Origin: Rhizobiales bacterium 32-66-11
GTDB lineage: Bacteria > Pseudomonadota > Alphaproteobacteria > Rhizobiales > Xanthobacteraceae
DNA: 35,947 nt
Direction: 5' to 3'
NCBI GenBank assembly: GCA_002304505.1
Contig: NCEH01000039.1
Location: forward strand, 1-35,947
The notes under the pieces are model-generated. The model was given only the letters and a program-made list of their open reading frames with translations, was not told the origin of the DNA and searched no databases. Shown here piece after piece: positions 16,074-24,461 of this stretch. Position numbers and translations under genes: made by a program. Every line of letters begins with the position of its first letter. Position 1 is the stretch's first letter.

Positions 16074-16547
16074 TCACTCGATGACGATCAGCGGCTCGCC
16101 ATATTCCACCGGCTGGCCGTTCTCCACCAGGATGCGCGTTACCGTGCCCGCATGAGGGGCCGGAATGGCGTTCATGGTCTTCATGGCCTCGATGATCAGG
16201 ACCGTCTGGCCCTCCTTCACCACCGCGCCCAGCTCGACGAACGCGGGCGCGCCCGGCTCGGAGGCGCGATAGGCGGTACCCACCATGGGGGAGGAGAGGA
16301 CGCCCGGATGCTTGGAGAAATCGGTCGTCGCCGCAAGCGGCGCGGCTTCCGCGGGCGCCGACGGGGCGGCGTGGGCCGGCGCATAGCCCTGGGCGGGCGC
16401 GGCGATGGTGACGGCGGCGGGGGTGCGCACCACGCGGATGCGCAGCGCGTCCTGCTCCACCTCGATCTCGGTCAGATCGGACTCCGACAGAAGCTTGGCG
16501 ATTTCGCGCACCAGCGCGGTGTCGATAGGGGGTTTGCTGGGTTTCAT
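16074..16547 (-). CDS. accB: Acetyl-CoA carboxylase biotin carboxyl carrier protein
   Basis: A 157-residue swinging-arm protein of acetyl-CoA carboxylase. An N-terminal helical part (about 5-40, IDTALVREIAKLLSESDLTE) leads through an Ala/Pro-rich flexible linker (about 45-75) to the biotinyl domain (about 80-157). The biotin-acceptor lysine sits in EAMKTMN, and SPMVGTAYRA opens the domain. Two Met codons are adjacent at 16550 and 16547. I chose 16547 because AGGA is then 5 bases upstream instead of 2. It lies between aroQ upstream and accC downstream, the common alphaproteobacterial order. Confidence 0.97.
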   Translation of the reverse strand: MKPSKPPIDTALVREIAKLLSESDLTEIEVEQDALRIRVVRTPAAVTIAAPAQGYAPAHAAPSAPAEAAPLAATTDFSKHPGVLSSPMVGTAYRASEPGAPAFVELGAVVKEGQTVLIIEAMKTMNAIPAPHAGTVTRILVENGQPVEYGEPLIVIE

Positions 16548-16611
16548 CATGGTCCTGCGATCGTGTGGCCTGGGCGGCCGCACAAGGGCTCCTTGCGGAT
16601 ATTCGTGCGGG

Positions 16612-17055
16612 TCATGCGGGTTTGGTCCGGCCCGCGGCGAGGGCCGCGATGCCGAGCACGTAGCTCTGCGGGCCGAAGCCGCAGATCACGCCGCGCGCAA
16701 CCGGGGAAATATAGGAATGGTGGCGGAAGTCTTCGCGAGCGAACACGTTGGACAAGTGCACCTCCACCGTCGGCACGCCGCAGCCGCCAATGGCGTCGCG
16801 CACCGCGACCGAGGTGTGGGTATAGGCCGCCGCGTTCAGCACGATGCCGAAGGCGCCGCGCGCCTCCTGGATATGCTCCACCAGCATGCCCTCGTGGTTC
16901 GTCTGGCGAAACACGAGGTCCAGGCCATGGCTTTCGCAGGCGGCGCGGCACAGGGCCTCGACGTCCGCGAGCGTCGCGGCGCCATATATCGCGGGTTCCC
17001 GCGTGCCGAGCAGATTGAGATTGGGTCCGTTCAGGACGTGGATGGTATCGGGCAT
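16612..17055 (-). CDS. aroQ: 3-Dehydroquinate dehydratase, type II
   Basis: Catalyses dehydration of 3-dehydroquinate to 3-dehydroshikimate in the shikimate pathway. The 147-residue product has the type II signature [20 protein letters not shown] with the flexible-lid Arg and catalytic Tyr. [38 protein letters not shown] with catalytic His, and [14 protein letters not shown] complete it. The start is the ATG at 17055; a longer frame to 17148 adds sequence unlike the family. accB follows after about 64 bases on the same strand. Confidence 0.97.
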   Translation of the reverse strand: MPDTIHVLNGPNLNLLGTREPAIYGAATLADVEALCRAACESHGLDLVFRQTNHEGMLVEHIQEARGAFGIVLNAAAYTHTSVAVRDAIGGCGVPTVEVHLSNVFAREDFRHHSYISPVARGVICGFGPQSYVLGIAALAAGRTKPA

Positions 17056-17217
17056 CCGTGACCGTTCAGCCGTGAACCCGGCCAAGCCGGGCCACGGGGT
17101 TATAGGGGTCCCGGTGCGACATGAAAAGCGCCCTTGCGCGCAATACACCGCCGAAGCGCGCCGCGCGGGGGCGCGGCACGGGGGTCAGGGGCGATCCGGC
17201 GCGAAAAAGCGGGAGGC

Positions 17218-17982
17218 TCAATTGGCGACCGGCTTGCGCGCCGCGTCCACCGCGCTCTTCAGCTTGTCGAAGCCGACCGCGCCCACGATCACGTCGTCGC
17301 CGACGATGAAGCTCGGCGTGCCGTTGAGGCCGAGGGCCTGGGCGATCTTCATGCTTTCATCCAAAGTGGCATTCAGCTCCGGCGAGGTGGCCTGCTTCTG
17401 GATCAGCGCCGGGTCGATGCCGACTTCCTTCGCCGCCGCGAGCGCGCGGGCGCGGTCGGCCTGGCCCTTGCCGCCGAGCAGCGCTTCGTGGAAGGCGAGA
17501 TATTTCTCGGGCGCCACCATGCGCACCGCCACCGCCACCTGCGCGGCTTCCACCGAGGCCGGTCCAAGCACGGGGAATTCCCGCAGCACGATCCTCAGGT
17601 TCGGGTCGGCCTTCATGAGGGCGTTCATGTCGGCGAGGGCGTGTTTGCAATAGCCGCAATTGTAATCGAAGAACTCAACCAGCGTCACATTGCCCTTGGG
17701 ATTGCCGACCACGACGCCGCGCGGGCTGTTGAAGACCAGATCCTTCATTTTCGCCAGGGCGTCCTTGCGGCCGGCGCTTTCCGCCTGCTGCTGGCGGCTT
17801 TCCAGCACCGTGATGGCCTCCTGGAGCACTTCCGGATTCTTCAGCAGATAATCGCGGATGACGGGCCCCATCTCCGCCTTCTCGGCGTCGGTGAAGGCCG
17901 CGGCGGGCGTGACGAGGGCCAGGGCCGGCGCGAGCGCGGCGAAGGCGGCAAGGGCGGCGCGCGGGCCAAGGCGGGACAGCAT
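17218..17982 (-). CDS. Periplasmic DsbA-family thioredoxin-fold protein
   Basis: An exported thiol-disulfide oxidoreductase of 254 residues. A signal peptide (about 1-29, ending AAA-F) is followed by a helical N-terminal segment with DYLLKNPEVLQEAITVLESR. The thioredoxin fold has active site CGYC at 109-112 in FFDYNCGYCKHALADM and the cis-proline loop GTPSFIVGD. The N-terminal extension and the CGYC motif resemble the DsbA/Com1/ScsC-like branch common in alphaproteobacteria rather than E. coli DsbA (CPHC), so either oxidase or isomerase activity is possible. It sits between the M48 peptidase gene upstream (25-base gap) and aroQ downstream. Confidence 0.92.
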   Translation of the reverse strand: MLSRLGPRAALAAFAALAPALALVTPAAAFTDAEKAEMGPVIRDYLLKNPEVLQEAITVLESRQQQAESAGRKDALAKMKDLVFNSPRGVVVGNPKGNVTLVEFFDYNCGYCKHALADMNALMKADPNLRIVLREFPVLGPASVEAAQVAVAVRMVAPEKYLAFHEALLGGKGQADRARALAAAKEVGIDPALIQKQATSPELNATLDESMKIAQALGLNGTPSFIVGDDVIVGAVGFDKLKSAVDAARKPVAN

Positions 17983-18007
17983 CGAAATCTCCAGTCAGTA
18001 ACGGCGT

Positions 18008-19444
18008 CTATTGACGCTGGGCGGTGGCGGGCGGCTTGAAATTGACGATGTCGTCGGATTTCAGCCAGCCGGGGGTACCTTTGGGAAAGCGTGTGCGGGC
18101 GCGGGCGGCGAGTTCCCGCGCGGTCTTGAAATCGCCGGACGCGAAGGCGGCCTGCGCCGAGGCGAGGTCGGCATTGGCGAGATCGCCCTTGCGGCCATAG
18201 GCCTGCGCCAAGGACCGCCATCCCGTGGCGGAATTGGGGTCGCGCTGGGTGGCGAACGACAATTCGCGGATCGCCTCGTCCGTATAGGCCGGATTGCCCG
18301 ATTGGACGAGCGCCTGCCCGAGCATGGCGCGGATCAGCGGATTGCCGTTGGTCATGCTCACCGCCTGCTTCAGGGGCGGCACCGCCGCGCCCGCGCGGCC
18401 GGCTTCCAGCAGCGCCTGTCCCTTCAATTCCAGGAAATAGGGATTGGACGGCTGCTTGGCCACCAAAGCGTCGATCTTGGCGACCGCATCATTCACATTG
18501 CCGAAGCGATAGGCGGAGATGGCACGTGCATATTGCGCGGGCAGGGAGGTGTCGTTCAGCGGATAGCGCCGGTAGACCACGTCGGGCCGCTCGACGAAGC
18601 CGAACAGTTTCGCCCGCATCATGTCGTGCCGGGCCTGGAGCGCGGGGGAATCCTTGGTGTTGTAATAGGGGCTCGCCTTGGCCAGCTCCTCCAGCGCGGC
18701 GATGCGCTCGCGCGCCATGGGATGGCTCAGCAGATAGGGATCGACCCGCTGGCTGATGAACAATTGCTCGTTCTGGAAGCGCTGGAAGGTCTCGATCATG
18801 CCCTTGGCGGACTGCTGGGTGGCGTTGAGATATTTCACCGCCGAGCGGTCGGCCGCCTGCTCCTCGCCGCGCTGGTAGGACAAAAGCGAGCGGCGGATCA
18901 TCTCCTGCGGCGCGGTAATGGCGCCGGCCGCCGCGCTGCCAAGGCCGCTCGAGCCCGTGGCCGCCCCCGCCGCGACGCCGGCTCCGGCCAGCAGCATGGC
19001 GACGATGGCCATGGTCTGCGCGCCGGCGATCTGCTCGCGCATGCGCGCCAGATGCCCGCCGGCGATATGGCCGGTTTCGTGGGCGAGCACGCCGATGATC
19101 TGGTTGGGGGTATCGGCATCCATCAAAGCGCCGACATTGATGAAGATGCGCTTTCCGTCGGCCACGAAGGCGTTATAGGCGCGGTCGCCGATCAGCACGA
19201 CTTCCACATTCTGCTGCGCCAGCCCCGCCGCCTTGAGCACCGGACGCGTGTAGTCGCGCAGCAATTCCTCGATCTCGGCATCGCGGATGATCTGGGTGCG
19301 CGGCTTGGCGGCGGTTTCCTGCGCGTGCACAATGGGCGTGCAGAAAAGGGCGGCGGCCAGCAGTGCAAGGCCATGGCCGCACGCCCCGGCAAGGCGCTGT
19401 GCGGTGCCGGACACAGGACGGGAAGGACTGGCCGTCAAGCTCAT
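18008..19444 (-). CDS. Periplasmic M48 metallopeptidase with TPR repeats (BepA-like)
   Basis: A 478-residue exported zinc protease. A signal peptide (about 1-41) precedes the M48 catalytic domain. That domain has HETGH at 122-126 (zinc ligands His122 and His126, catalytic Glu123) and the third ligand Glu195 in EEQAAD. A Gly/Ala-rich hydrophobic stretch lies at about 150-176. The C-terminal half (about 290-460) contains tetratricopeptide-like repeats, for example AISAYRFGNVNDAVAKIDAL and GWRSLAQAYGRKGDLANADL. BepA-type proteases check outer-membrane protein assembly at the BAM complex; the same role is inferred here. The ATG at 19444 gives a proper signal peptide. The DsbA-like gene follows in 25 bases, which suggests a shared envelope quality-control transcript. 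Confidence 0.92.
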   Translation of the reverse strand: MSLTASPSRPVSGTAQRLAGACGHGLALLAAALFCTPIVHAQETAAKPRTQIIRDAEIEELLRDYTRPVLKAAGLAQQNVEVVLIGDRAYNAFVADGKRIFINVGALMDADTPNQIIGVLAHETGHIAGGHLARMREQIAGAQTMAIVAMLLAGAGVAAGAATGSSGLGSAAAGAITAPQEMIRRSLLSYQRGEEQAADRSAVKYLNATQQSAKGMIETFQRFQNEQLFISQRVDPYLLSHPMARERIAALEELAKASPYYNTKDSPALQARHDMMRAKLFGFVERPDVVYRRYPLNDTSLPAQYARAISAYRFGNVNDAVAKIDALVAKQPSNPYFLELKGQALLEAGRAGAAVPPLKQAVSMTNGNPLIRAMLGQALVQSGNPAYTDEAIRELSFATQRDPNSATGWRSLAQAYGRKGDLANADLASAQAAFASGDFKTARELAARARTRFPKGTPGWLKSDDIVNFKPPATAQRQ

Positions 19445-19709
19445 CGAACGCGCGTGCTCTCTTTCGCTTTGATCCGAAGGCGCCCTGCCCATCGCCCTGT
19501 CGGCGCGCAATGCACCGGGCGCTGTGCATGGCCACCTGCACCCTTGGCGGACGCCAGCCGACACGGTACGAAACGAAGGAACACGGGCCGGCGGCTGCGG
19601 TCAATGCACCCCCGTTCACGTTGGGGCGACGAGCCCCTTACCCAACGCGCGATTGCGGCGAGAGCGCGGCGGCGCGCCACGGCAAAAGCCCGCACGGCAG
19701 GAATGAATC

Positions 19710-20885
19710 ATGGGTCTCGCGTCTGATTTCAAATTGGCCTCCGCGCGCAGCGAAGTGGCGCCCTTCATCGTCATGGACGTGATGGAGCATGCCGCGCGGC
19801 TGGAACGGGCGGGCGCGCGGGTGATCCATCTGGAGGTCGGCCAGCCGGCTGCTCCCGCGCCGCTGAGTGCGCGCAATGCCGCAGCGGCATTTCTTCAGGC
19901 CGGGCAGGTGGGCTATACGGCCGCGCTGGGCATTCCCACGCTGCGGGCGCGCATCGCGCGGCATTATGGCGAGGTGCATGGCCTCGCGCTCGATCCCGAG
20001 CGGGTGGTGGTCACCAACGGCTCGTCCGGCGGCTTCATCCTGGCGTTTCTCGCTCTGTTCGAGGCCGGCGACCGGGTCGCCATCGCCGCGCCGGGCTATC
20101 CGCCCTATCGGCACGTGCTCTCCGCGCTCGGCTGCGAGCCGGTGCTGATCGAGACCCGCGCCGAGGACCGATTCGCCCTGACGCCGGAAAGCCTGATCGC
20201 CGCGCACCGGGAAAAGCCGCTCAAGGGCGTCCTGGTGGCGAGCCCCGCCAATCCCACCGGCACCATGATGGACCGCGCGGCCCTCACCGCGCTGATGGCC
20301 TGCGCCCGCGACCTTAACCTGCGCTTCGTCTCGGACGAGATTTATCACGGCCTCGATTATGCGTTTCCCGCCGTGAGCGCGGCCGAGATCGCCGAGGATG
20401 CGGTGATCATCAATTCCTTCTCGAAATATTTCTGCATGACCGGCTGGCGCGTGGGCTGGATGGTGGTGCCGCCGGGCCTCTCGCGCACCATGGAGCGGTT
20501 GCAGCAGAATTTCTCCATCTCCGTGCCGACGCTCTCCCAGGTCGCGGCCGAGGCCGCCTTCGACGGGCGCGCGGAGATGGAAGCGGTCAAGCACGGTTAT
20601 GAGGAGAACCGGCGCATCCTGGTGGAGGGGCTGCCGCGTGTGGGGCTGCACCATTTCCTGCCGGCCGACGGCGCCTTCTATCTCTATGCCGACGTCTCGG
20701 CCTTCACCGGCGATTCGCACGCCTTCGCCTCGCGCATGCTCGATGCGGTGCAGGTGGCGGTGACGCCGGGCGTGGATTTTGACCCGTTCCGCGGCCGCCA
20801 GTTCCTGCGCTTCTCCTATGCCGGCTCCGCGAGCGACATGCGCGAGGCGGTGGAGCGCATCGGCGCGTTCCTCAAAGCAGAATAG
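19710..20885 (+). CDS. Class I/II pyridoxal-phosphate aminotransferase
   Basis: A 391-residue fold-type I aminotransferase of the aspartate aminotransferase superfamily. PLP-site residues are visible: VTNGSSGGF (phosphate loop), Asn181 in ASPANPTGT, Asp209 and Tyr212 in VSDEIYHGL, the Schiff-base Lys239 in SFSKYFCMTGWRVGW, and a C-terminal FLRFSYAG with the carboxylate-binding Arg. The substrate cannot be assigned from motifs; the family includes Asp, aromatic and alanine aminotransferases. AGGA lies 7 bases before the ATG. Its TAG stop abuts the stop codon of the convergent rsmD with no spacer. Confidence 0.9.
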   Translation: MGLASDFKLASARSEVAPFIVMDVMEHAARLERAGARVIHLEVGQPAAPAPLSARNAAAAFLQAGQVGYTAALGIPTLRARIARHYGEVHGLALDPERVVVTNGSSGGFILAFLALFEAGDRVAIAAPGYPPYRHVLSALGCEPVLIETRAEDRFALTPESLIAAHREKPLKGVLVASPANPTGTMMDRAALTALMACARDLNLRFVSDEIYHGLDYAFPAVSAAEIAEDAVIINSFSKYFCMTGWRVGWMVVPPGLSRTMERLQQNFSISVPTLSQVAAEAAFDGRAEMEAVKHGYEENRRILVEGLPRVGLHHFLPADGAFYLYADVSAFTGDSHAFASRMLDAVQVAVTPGVDFDPFRGRQFLRFSYAGSASDMREAVERIGAFLKAE

Positions 20886-21434
20886 TCAGGCCGAGAGGAA
20901 GGTCAGCTCGGTCTCGTCATAGCGGCGGCGCTCCAGCTCGCTGAAGCCTTCCGGCACAAGGAAGGCGCCGGCCTTCTCCTCCACCACCAGCAGGGCGCCG
21001 GGCGCGAGCCAGCCTCCGGTCCGCGCCGAGGCCAGCGCAAGCTCAGCGAGGCCCTTGCCATAGGGCGGGTCGCAGAACACGAGCGTATAAGGTTCTCCCG
21101 GCCCCATGGCGCCGAGCTTGGTGGCGTCGCGCCGGAAGATGCGCGTGACCCCGGTGAGGCCCAAGGTTTCCACATTGGTGCGGATGATCGCGCGCGGCTC
21201 CACGGCATCTTCCACGAACAAGGCAAAAGCGGCGCCGCGCGAGAGCGCTTCCAGGCCCAGCGCGCCGGTGCCGGCGAACAGATCCAGCACGCGCGCGCCG
21301 TCGGCGGCGTCGTCATAGGCATGGGCGAGCACGTTGAAGAGCGCCTCGCGCAGCCGGTCCGTGGTGGGCCGGGTGGCGTTGCCGGACGGGCTTTTCAGAG
21401 CCCGTCCGCGATGGAGGCCGCCGACGATGCGCAT
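20886..21434 (-). CDS. rsmD: 16S rRNA (guanine(966)-N2)-methyltransferase RsmD
   Basis: A 182-residue SAM-dependent methyltransferase that modifies G966 of 16S rRNA on the 30S subunit. It has the family start MRIVGGLHRGRALKSP, the TRPTTDRLREALFNVL block, SAM-binding DLFAGTGALGLEALSRGA (51-68) and the catalytic DPPYG at 122-126. It lies 25 bases downstream of the pseudouridine synthase gene on the same strand, so two rRNA-modification genes probably share a transcript. Confidence 0.95.
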   Translation of the reverse strand: MRIVGGLHRGRALKSPSGNATRPTTDRLREALFNVLAHAYDDAADGARVLDLFAGTGALGLEALSRGAAFALFVEDAVEPRAIIRTNVETLGLTGVTRIFRRDATKLGAMGPGEPYTLVFCDPPYGKGLAELALASARTGGWLAPGALLVVEEKAGAFLVPEGFSELERRRYDETELTFLSA

Positions 21435-21459
21435 GCTGCTTCAGCTCTCGCGTACCGCC

Positions 21460-23772
21460 TCAGTCCCGCTTGCGCGGACCGGGGGGCTTGCCACGCGGCG
21501 CGCTGCCGGGACGTGCGCCGCCTTTCGGGCCGCCGAAACCCGGGCGCTTGGGGCCGCCAGGACCCGCCTTGCCGCCGGGCCGAAAGCCGGTCCGCTCGCC
21601 GCCTTCAGCGGCGCCGGCGCGCGGCCGCCCGCCGGCAAAACCGGGCTTGCCTGCCGGACGCTCGCGCCCCGGTCCGGCGCCGAATTCGCCGCGCGGACGT
21701 TCCGCGCCCGTGCCAGCGCGCGGACCACCGCTGCTGCGGGGCTTGTCCGTGCCATAAGCGCCGCGCGGTTTGTCTGCCCCGTAAGCGCCGCGGGGCTTGC
21801 CACCACCAAATCCCCCGCGCTCATTGCCTTCGCGCGGCGGGCGATCGCCGAAGCTGCCGCGGCCCCGCGGCGCGTCGGGCCGCTGAGGCCGGGCACCGGA
21901 AAAGCCGACGTCTTCCGAACCCCGTCCGCGTTCGGCAAAGCCGCCGCCGCGCGGGCGCTCGCTGCGGCCCGCCTCGTCGCGACGCGGGGCGCGTTCCGGC
22001 CGGTCGGCGCTGAAGGGACGGGGCCGCTCCGCGCGCTCCGAACGGAAGCCGCCCGGCTTGCCGGCACTGCCTTCGCGGCGGGGCGGGCGCTTGTCGTCAT
22101 AGGCCGGACGGTCGTCGCGGCGCGGAGCGCGCTCGGGCCGGTCGGCACTGAAGGGCTTGGGACGCTCCGCGCGATCCGAGCGGAACCCGCCCGGCTTGCC
22201 GGCACCACCTTCGCGGCGGGGCGGGCGCTTGTCGCCATATTCGGGGCGGTCGTCGCGGCGCGGAGCGCGCTCGGGCCGGTCGGCGCTGAAGGGCTTGGGA
22301 CGCTCCGCGTGATCGGAGCGGAAGCCGCCCGGCTTGCCGGCGCCACCTTCGCGGCGGAAGCCGCCTTCGGCGCCTTCTGGACGGCCCCGGCCGAAGATCG
22401 GCTTATGCGGCGAAGCGCCGACCCCCTCCCGGCGCGGAGCGCGCGCGGGTGCGCCGTCGCGGCTGTCCTCGCGGGTGAAACGGGCCGCGCCGCGCTTGTG
22501 CCCGCCCGCGTCGGGACGGGGCGCGCGCGGGCGCTCCTCATCGCTTCTGAAGCGCCCTCCCTCGGGACGCGACGGGCGTGGGCCGAACTTCTGGCCCATG
22601 CCGGGCCGCGCCGGGCGGCGGGCATCGGACCGCTCGGCAAAGCGCTCTTCCTGCGGCTCGGGCACGAAGCGTTCCACCTTCACCTGCCGGCCCTTGCGGT
22701 CGGCGACGGTTCCGGCGCTGACGGTTTCACGCTCGTCCTTGCGGCGGCTGCGCACACGGAATGCGCCGCCGTCGCTGTCCCCATCGCCATGGGGATGGCG
22801 CGAGCGGCCGCGATGCTCGATTTCCGTATCGTGCCGCACGGATACCGTGTCGCGGCGCGTGGGCGCGCGGCGCACCGGGCGGTCGTCCAGATCCTCAGGG
22901 CGCGGGGTGAAGCGCTGGGCTTCTTCCATCGCGCGCTCGAACATGGGGGCGTCGAAATCCACCCCGGCGGCGGCGGCGAGTTCCTCGCCGAGCTGGTCGC
23001 GCAGGATGCGCGTGCGCACCTCCTCGATGCCGTTCTCGGGCACGTCGCCCAATTGGAACGGCCCGTAGGAGACGCGGATCAGCCGGTTCACCCGCATGCC
23101 GAGGGCCGCGAGCACATTGCGCACTTCGCGATTCTTGCCTTCGCGCAGCGACACGCTGATCCAGGCATTCGCCCCCTGCACCCGGTCCAAAGTGGCTTCG
23201 ATGGGGCCATATTCGATGCCTTCCACCGTGATGCCGCCCATGAGGGCGTCGAGCTTGGCCTGGTCGATGGCGCCGTTGGCGCGCACGCGATAGCGGCGCA
23301 GCCAGCCGGTTTCCGGCAGCTCCAGCGCGCGGGCGAGCCCGCCGTCATTGGTGAGCAGGAGCAGGCCTTCCGAATTGAGATCGAGCCGCCCGACGCTGAC
23401 GAGGCGCGGCAGGCCCTTCGGCAGGATTTCAAACAGGGTGGTGCGGCCTTCCGGGTCGCGGTTGGTGGTCACCACGCCCTTGGGCTTATGGTAGAGGTAA
23501 AGACGGGTGCGCTCGCGCTCCGGCAGCGGCTGGCCGTCCACCTGGATGGCGTCCTTCTCCGTCACGGTGAAGGCGGGGCTGGTGAGGACGATGCCGTTGA
23601 CGGCGATCCGCCCGGCCTCGATCCAGGTTTCGATCTCGCGCCGCGAGCCGAGGCCTGCGCGTGCGATCACCTTTGCGACGCGCTCGGCGTCATTGGTCTT
23701 GGCCTGCGGCAACGCGCGCTTGTCGCGCGGGACGCGGTTCTTGTCCTTGCGGGGAGGTTGTGTACGGGGCAT
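21460..23772 (-). CDS. RsuA/RluB-type pseudouridine synthase with a long repetitive basic tail
   Basis: A 770-residue protein. Only the first 270 residues or so are the enzyme: an S4 RNA-binding domain (about 29-75, ERVAKVIARAGLGSRREIE) and an RsuA-family catalytic domain with the nucleophilic Asp131 in VGRLDLNSEGLLLL. The length and motifs suggest the large-subunit RluB branch, but RsuA or RluE cannot be excluded. The remaining 480 residues or so (about 290-770) are Arg/Gly/Pro/Asp-rich, surely disordered, and include three 46-residue tandem repeats plus KPRGAYG and PRGGGF-type RGG motifs. Family members usually end within about 300 residues; long basic tails do occur in alphaproteobacteria. 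The tail probably increases RNA binding. tadA is divergent, 66 bases away. Confidence 0.9.
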   Translation of the reverse strand: MPRTQPPRKDKNRVPRDKRALPQAKTNDAERVAKVIARAGLGSRREIETWIEAGRIAVNGIVLTSPAFTVTEKDAIQVDGQPLPERERTRLYLYHKPKGVVTTNRDPEGRTTLFEILPKGLPRLVSVGRLDLNSEGLLLLTNDGGLARALELPETGWLRRYRVRANGAIDQAKLDALMGGITVEGIEYGPIEATLDRVQGANAWISVSLREGKNREVRNVLAALGMRVNRLIRVSYGPFQLGDVPENGIEEVRTRILRDQLGEELAAAAGVDFDAPMFERAMEEAQRFTPRPEDLDDRPVRRAPTRRDTVSVRHDTEIEHRGRSRHPHGDGDSDGGAFRVRSRRKDERETVSAGTVADRKGRQVKVERFVPEPQEERFAERSDARRPARPGMGQKFGPRPSRPEGGRFRSDEERPRAPRPDAGGHKRGAARFTREDSRDGAPARAPRREGVGASPHKPIFGRGRPEGAEGGFRREGGAGKPGGFRSDHAERPKPFSADRPERAPRRDDRPEYGDKRPPRREGGAGKPGGFRSDRAERPKPFSADRPERAPRRDDRPAYDDKRPPRREGSAGKPGGFRSERAERPRPFSADRPERAPRRDEAGRSERPRGGGFAERGRGSEDVGFSGARPQRPDAPRGRGSFGDRPPREGNERGGFGGGKPRGAYGADKPRGAYGTDKPRSSGGPRAGTGAERPRGEFGAGPGRERPAGKPGFAGGRPRAGAAEGGERTGFRPGGKAGPGGPKRPGFGGPKGGARPGSAPRGKPPGPRKRD
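21977..22356 (-). repeat. Three 138-bp tandem repeats coding 46-residue units in the pseudouridine synthase tail
   Basis: Copies run 22356-22219, 22218-22081 and 22080 to about 21977 (the last is truncated to roughly 35 codons). The period of exactly 138 bp is set by the shared GCCCGGCTTGCCGGC at 22051, 22189 and 22327. Each unit opens RREGGAGKPGGFRS and contains PFSADRPERAPRRD. Differences between copies are few, so the expansion is recent or is being homogenised. Confidence 0.88.
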
Positions 23773-23838
23773 GGAAGGCCGATAGCACGAACCGTGCGGC
23801 GACACGAGGTGCAGGAGCGCGGGTTGGGCGAGACTTTC

Positions 23839-24267
23839 ATGCAGACGGCGCTGAATGAGGCGCGCGCGGCCGCCGAACGGGGCGAAGTGCCGGTCGGCGC
23901 GGTTCTGGTGCGCGGCTCGACTGTGGTCGCCCGCGACGGCAATCGCACGCGCGAATTGTCCGATCCGACCGCGCACGCGGAAATGCAGGTGCTGCGCGCC
24001 GGGGCAAAAATTCTCAGCGCCGAGCGGCTGTTGTCCTGCGATCTCTATGTGACTCTGGAGCCCTGCGCCATGTGCGCGGCGGCAATCTCGTTCGCCCGCA
24101 TCCGCAGGCTGTATTACGGCGCGCCCGACCCCAAGGGCGGCGCGGTGGAGAGCGGCCCGCGCTTTTATACCCAGCCCACCTGCCATCATGTGCCGGAAGT
24201 CTATGGCGGCATCGCCGAGCGACAGGCGGCGGACGTGCTGCGCGCGTTTTTCAAGGACCGGCGCTGA
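23839..24267 (+). CDS. tadA: tRNA adenosine(34) deaminase TadA
   Basis: Deaminates A34 to inosine in the anticodon of tRNA-Arg(ACG), an essential step for reading CGU/CGC/CGA codons. The 142-residue product shows the zinc-dependent deaminase motifs HAE at 46-48 (zinc ligand His46, proton shuttle Glu48) and PCAMC at 75-79. GEVPVGAVLV, SDPTAHAEMQ and a C-terminal VYGGIAERQAADVLRAFF also fit. The start is uncertain: the ATG at 23839 has only a weak ribosome site, and in-frame GTG codons at 23809 and 23794 would add 10 or 15 residues. The open frame continues far upstream antisense to the pseudouridine synthase gene, but that part is not family-like. Confidence 0.94.
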   Translation: MQTALNEARAAAERGEVPVGAVLVRGSTVVARDGNRTRELSDPTAHAEMQVLRAGAKILSAERLLSCDLYVTLEPCAMCAAAISFARIRRLYYGAPDPKGGAVESGPRFYTQPTCHHVPEVYGGIAERQAADVLRAFFKDRR

Positions 24268-24291
24268 GGGGCGGTGGGTTGTGGCAGGGGT

Positions 24292-24426
24292 GGCCCCCTC
24301 ACCCCAACCCTCTCCCCGTGGGGGAGAGGGGGCGCGATGGGAACGGCCGGTCTTAAAGCCCAGTCATTCGGTCTCACCTCTCCCCGCGGGGAGAGGTCGG
24401 CCGCGCAGCGGACGGGTGAGGGGGCC
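24292..24426. repeat. Palindromic intergenic repeat element (REP/MITE-like)
   Basis: A 135-bp non-coding element bounded by a perfect 13-bp inverted repeat (GGCCCCCTCACCC at 24292-24304 and GGGTGAGGGGGCC at 24414-24426). Inside are two strong palindromes. One is CCCTCTCCCC-GTG-GGGGAGAGGG (24308-24330). The other is the 20-bp perfect CCTCTCCCCGCGGGGAGAGG (24377-24396). A further CCTCACCCCAA fragment lies at 24440-24450. Similar sequences are scattered in intergenic gaps of many Hyphomicrobiales genomes (remembered, not searched). No target-site duplication is evident. It sits between convergent tadA and the dehalogenase gene and could also end transcription. Confidence 0.8.
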
Positions 24427-24461
24427 GCGATGTCGGCAGCCTCACCCCAAGCGCAAAACCC

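Noticed and set aside
21977..22356. CRISPR array suggested by regular repeats
   Set aside because: The units are 138 bp, contiguous without unique spacers and in frame in a coding sequence; no cas gene is near.
21334..24267. A 977-residue plus-strand frame ending in TadA, as a possible giant fusion
   Set aside because: Only the last 142 residues resemble a protein family. The rest is antisense to the pseudouridine synthase and rsmD genes, both of which show clear catalytic motifs.
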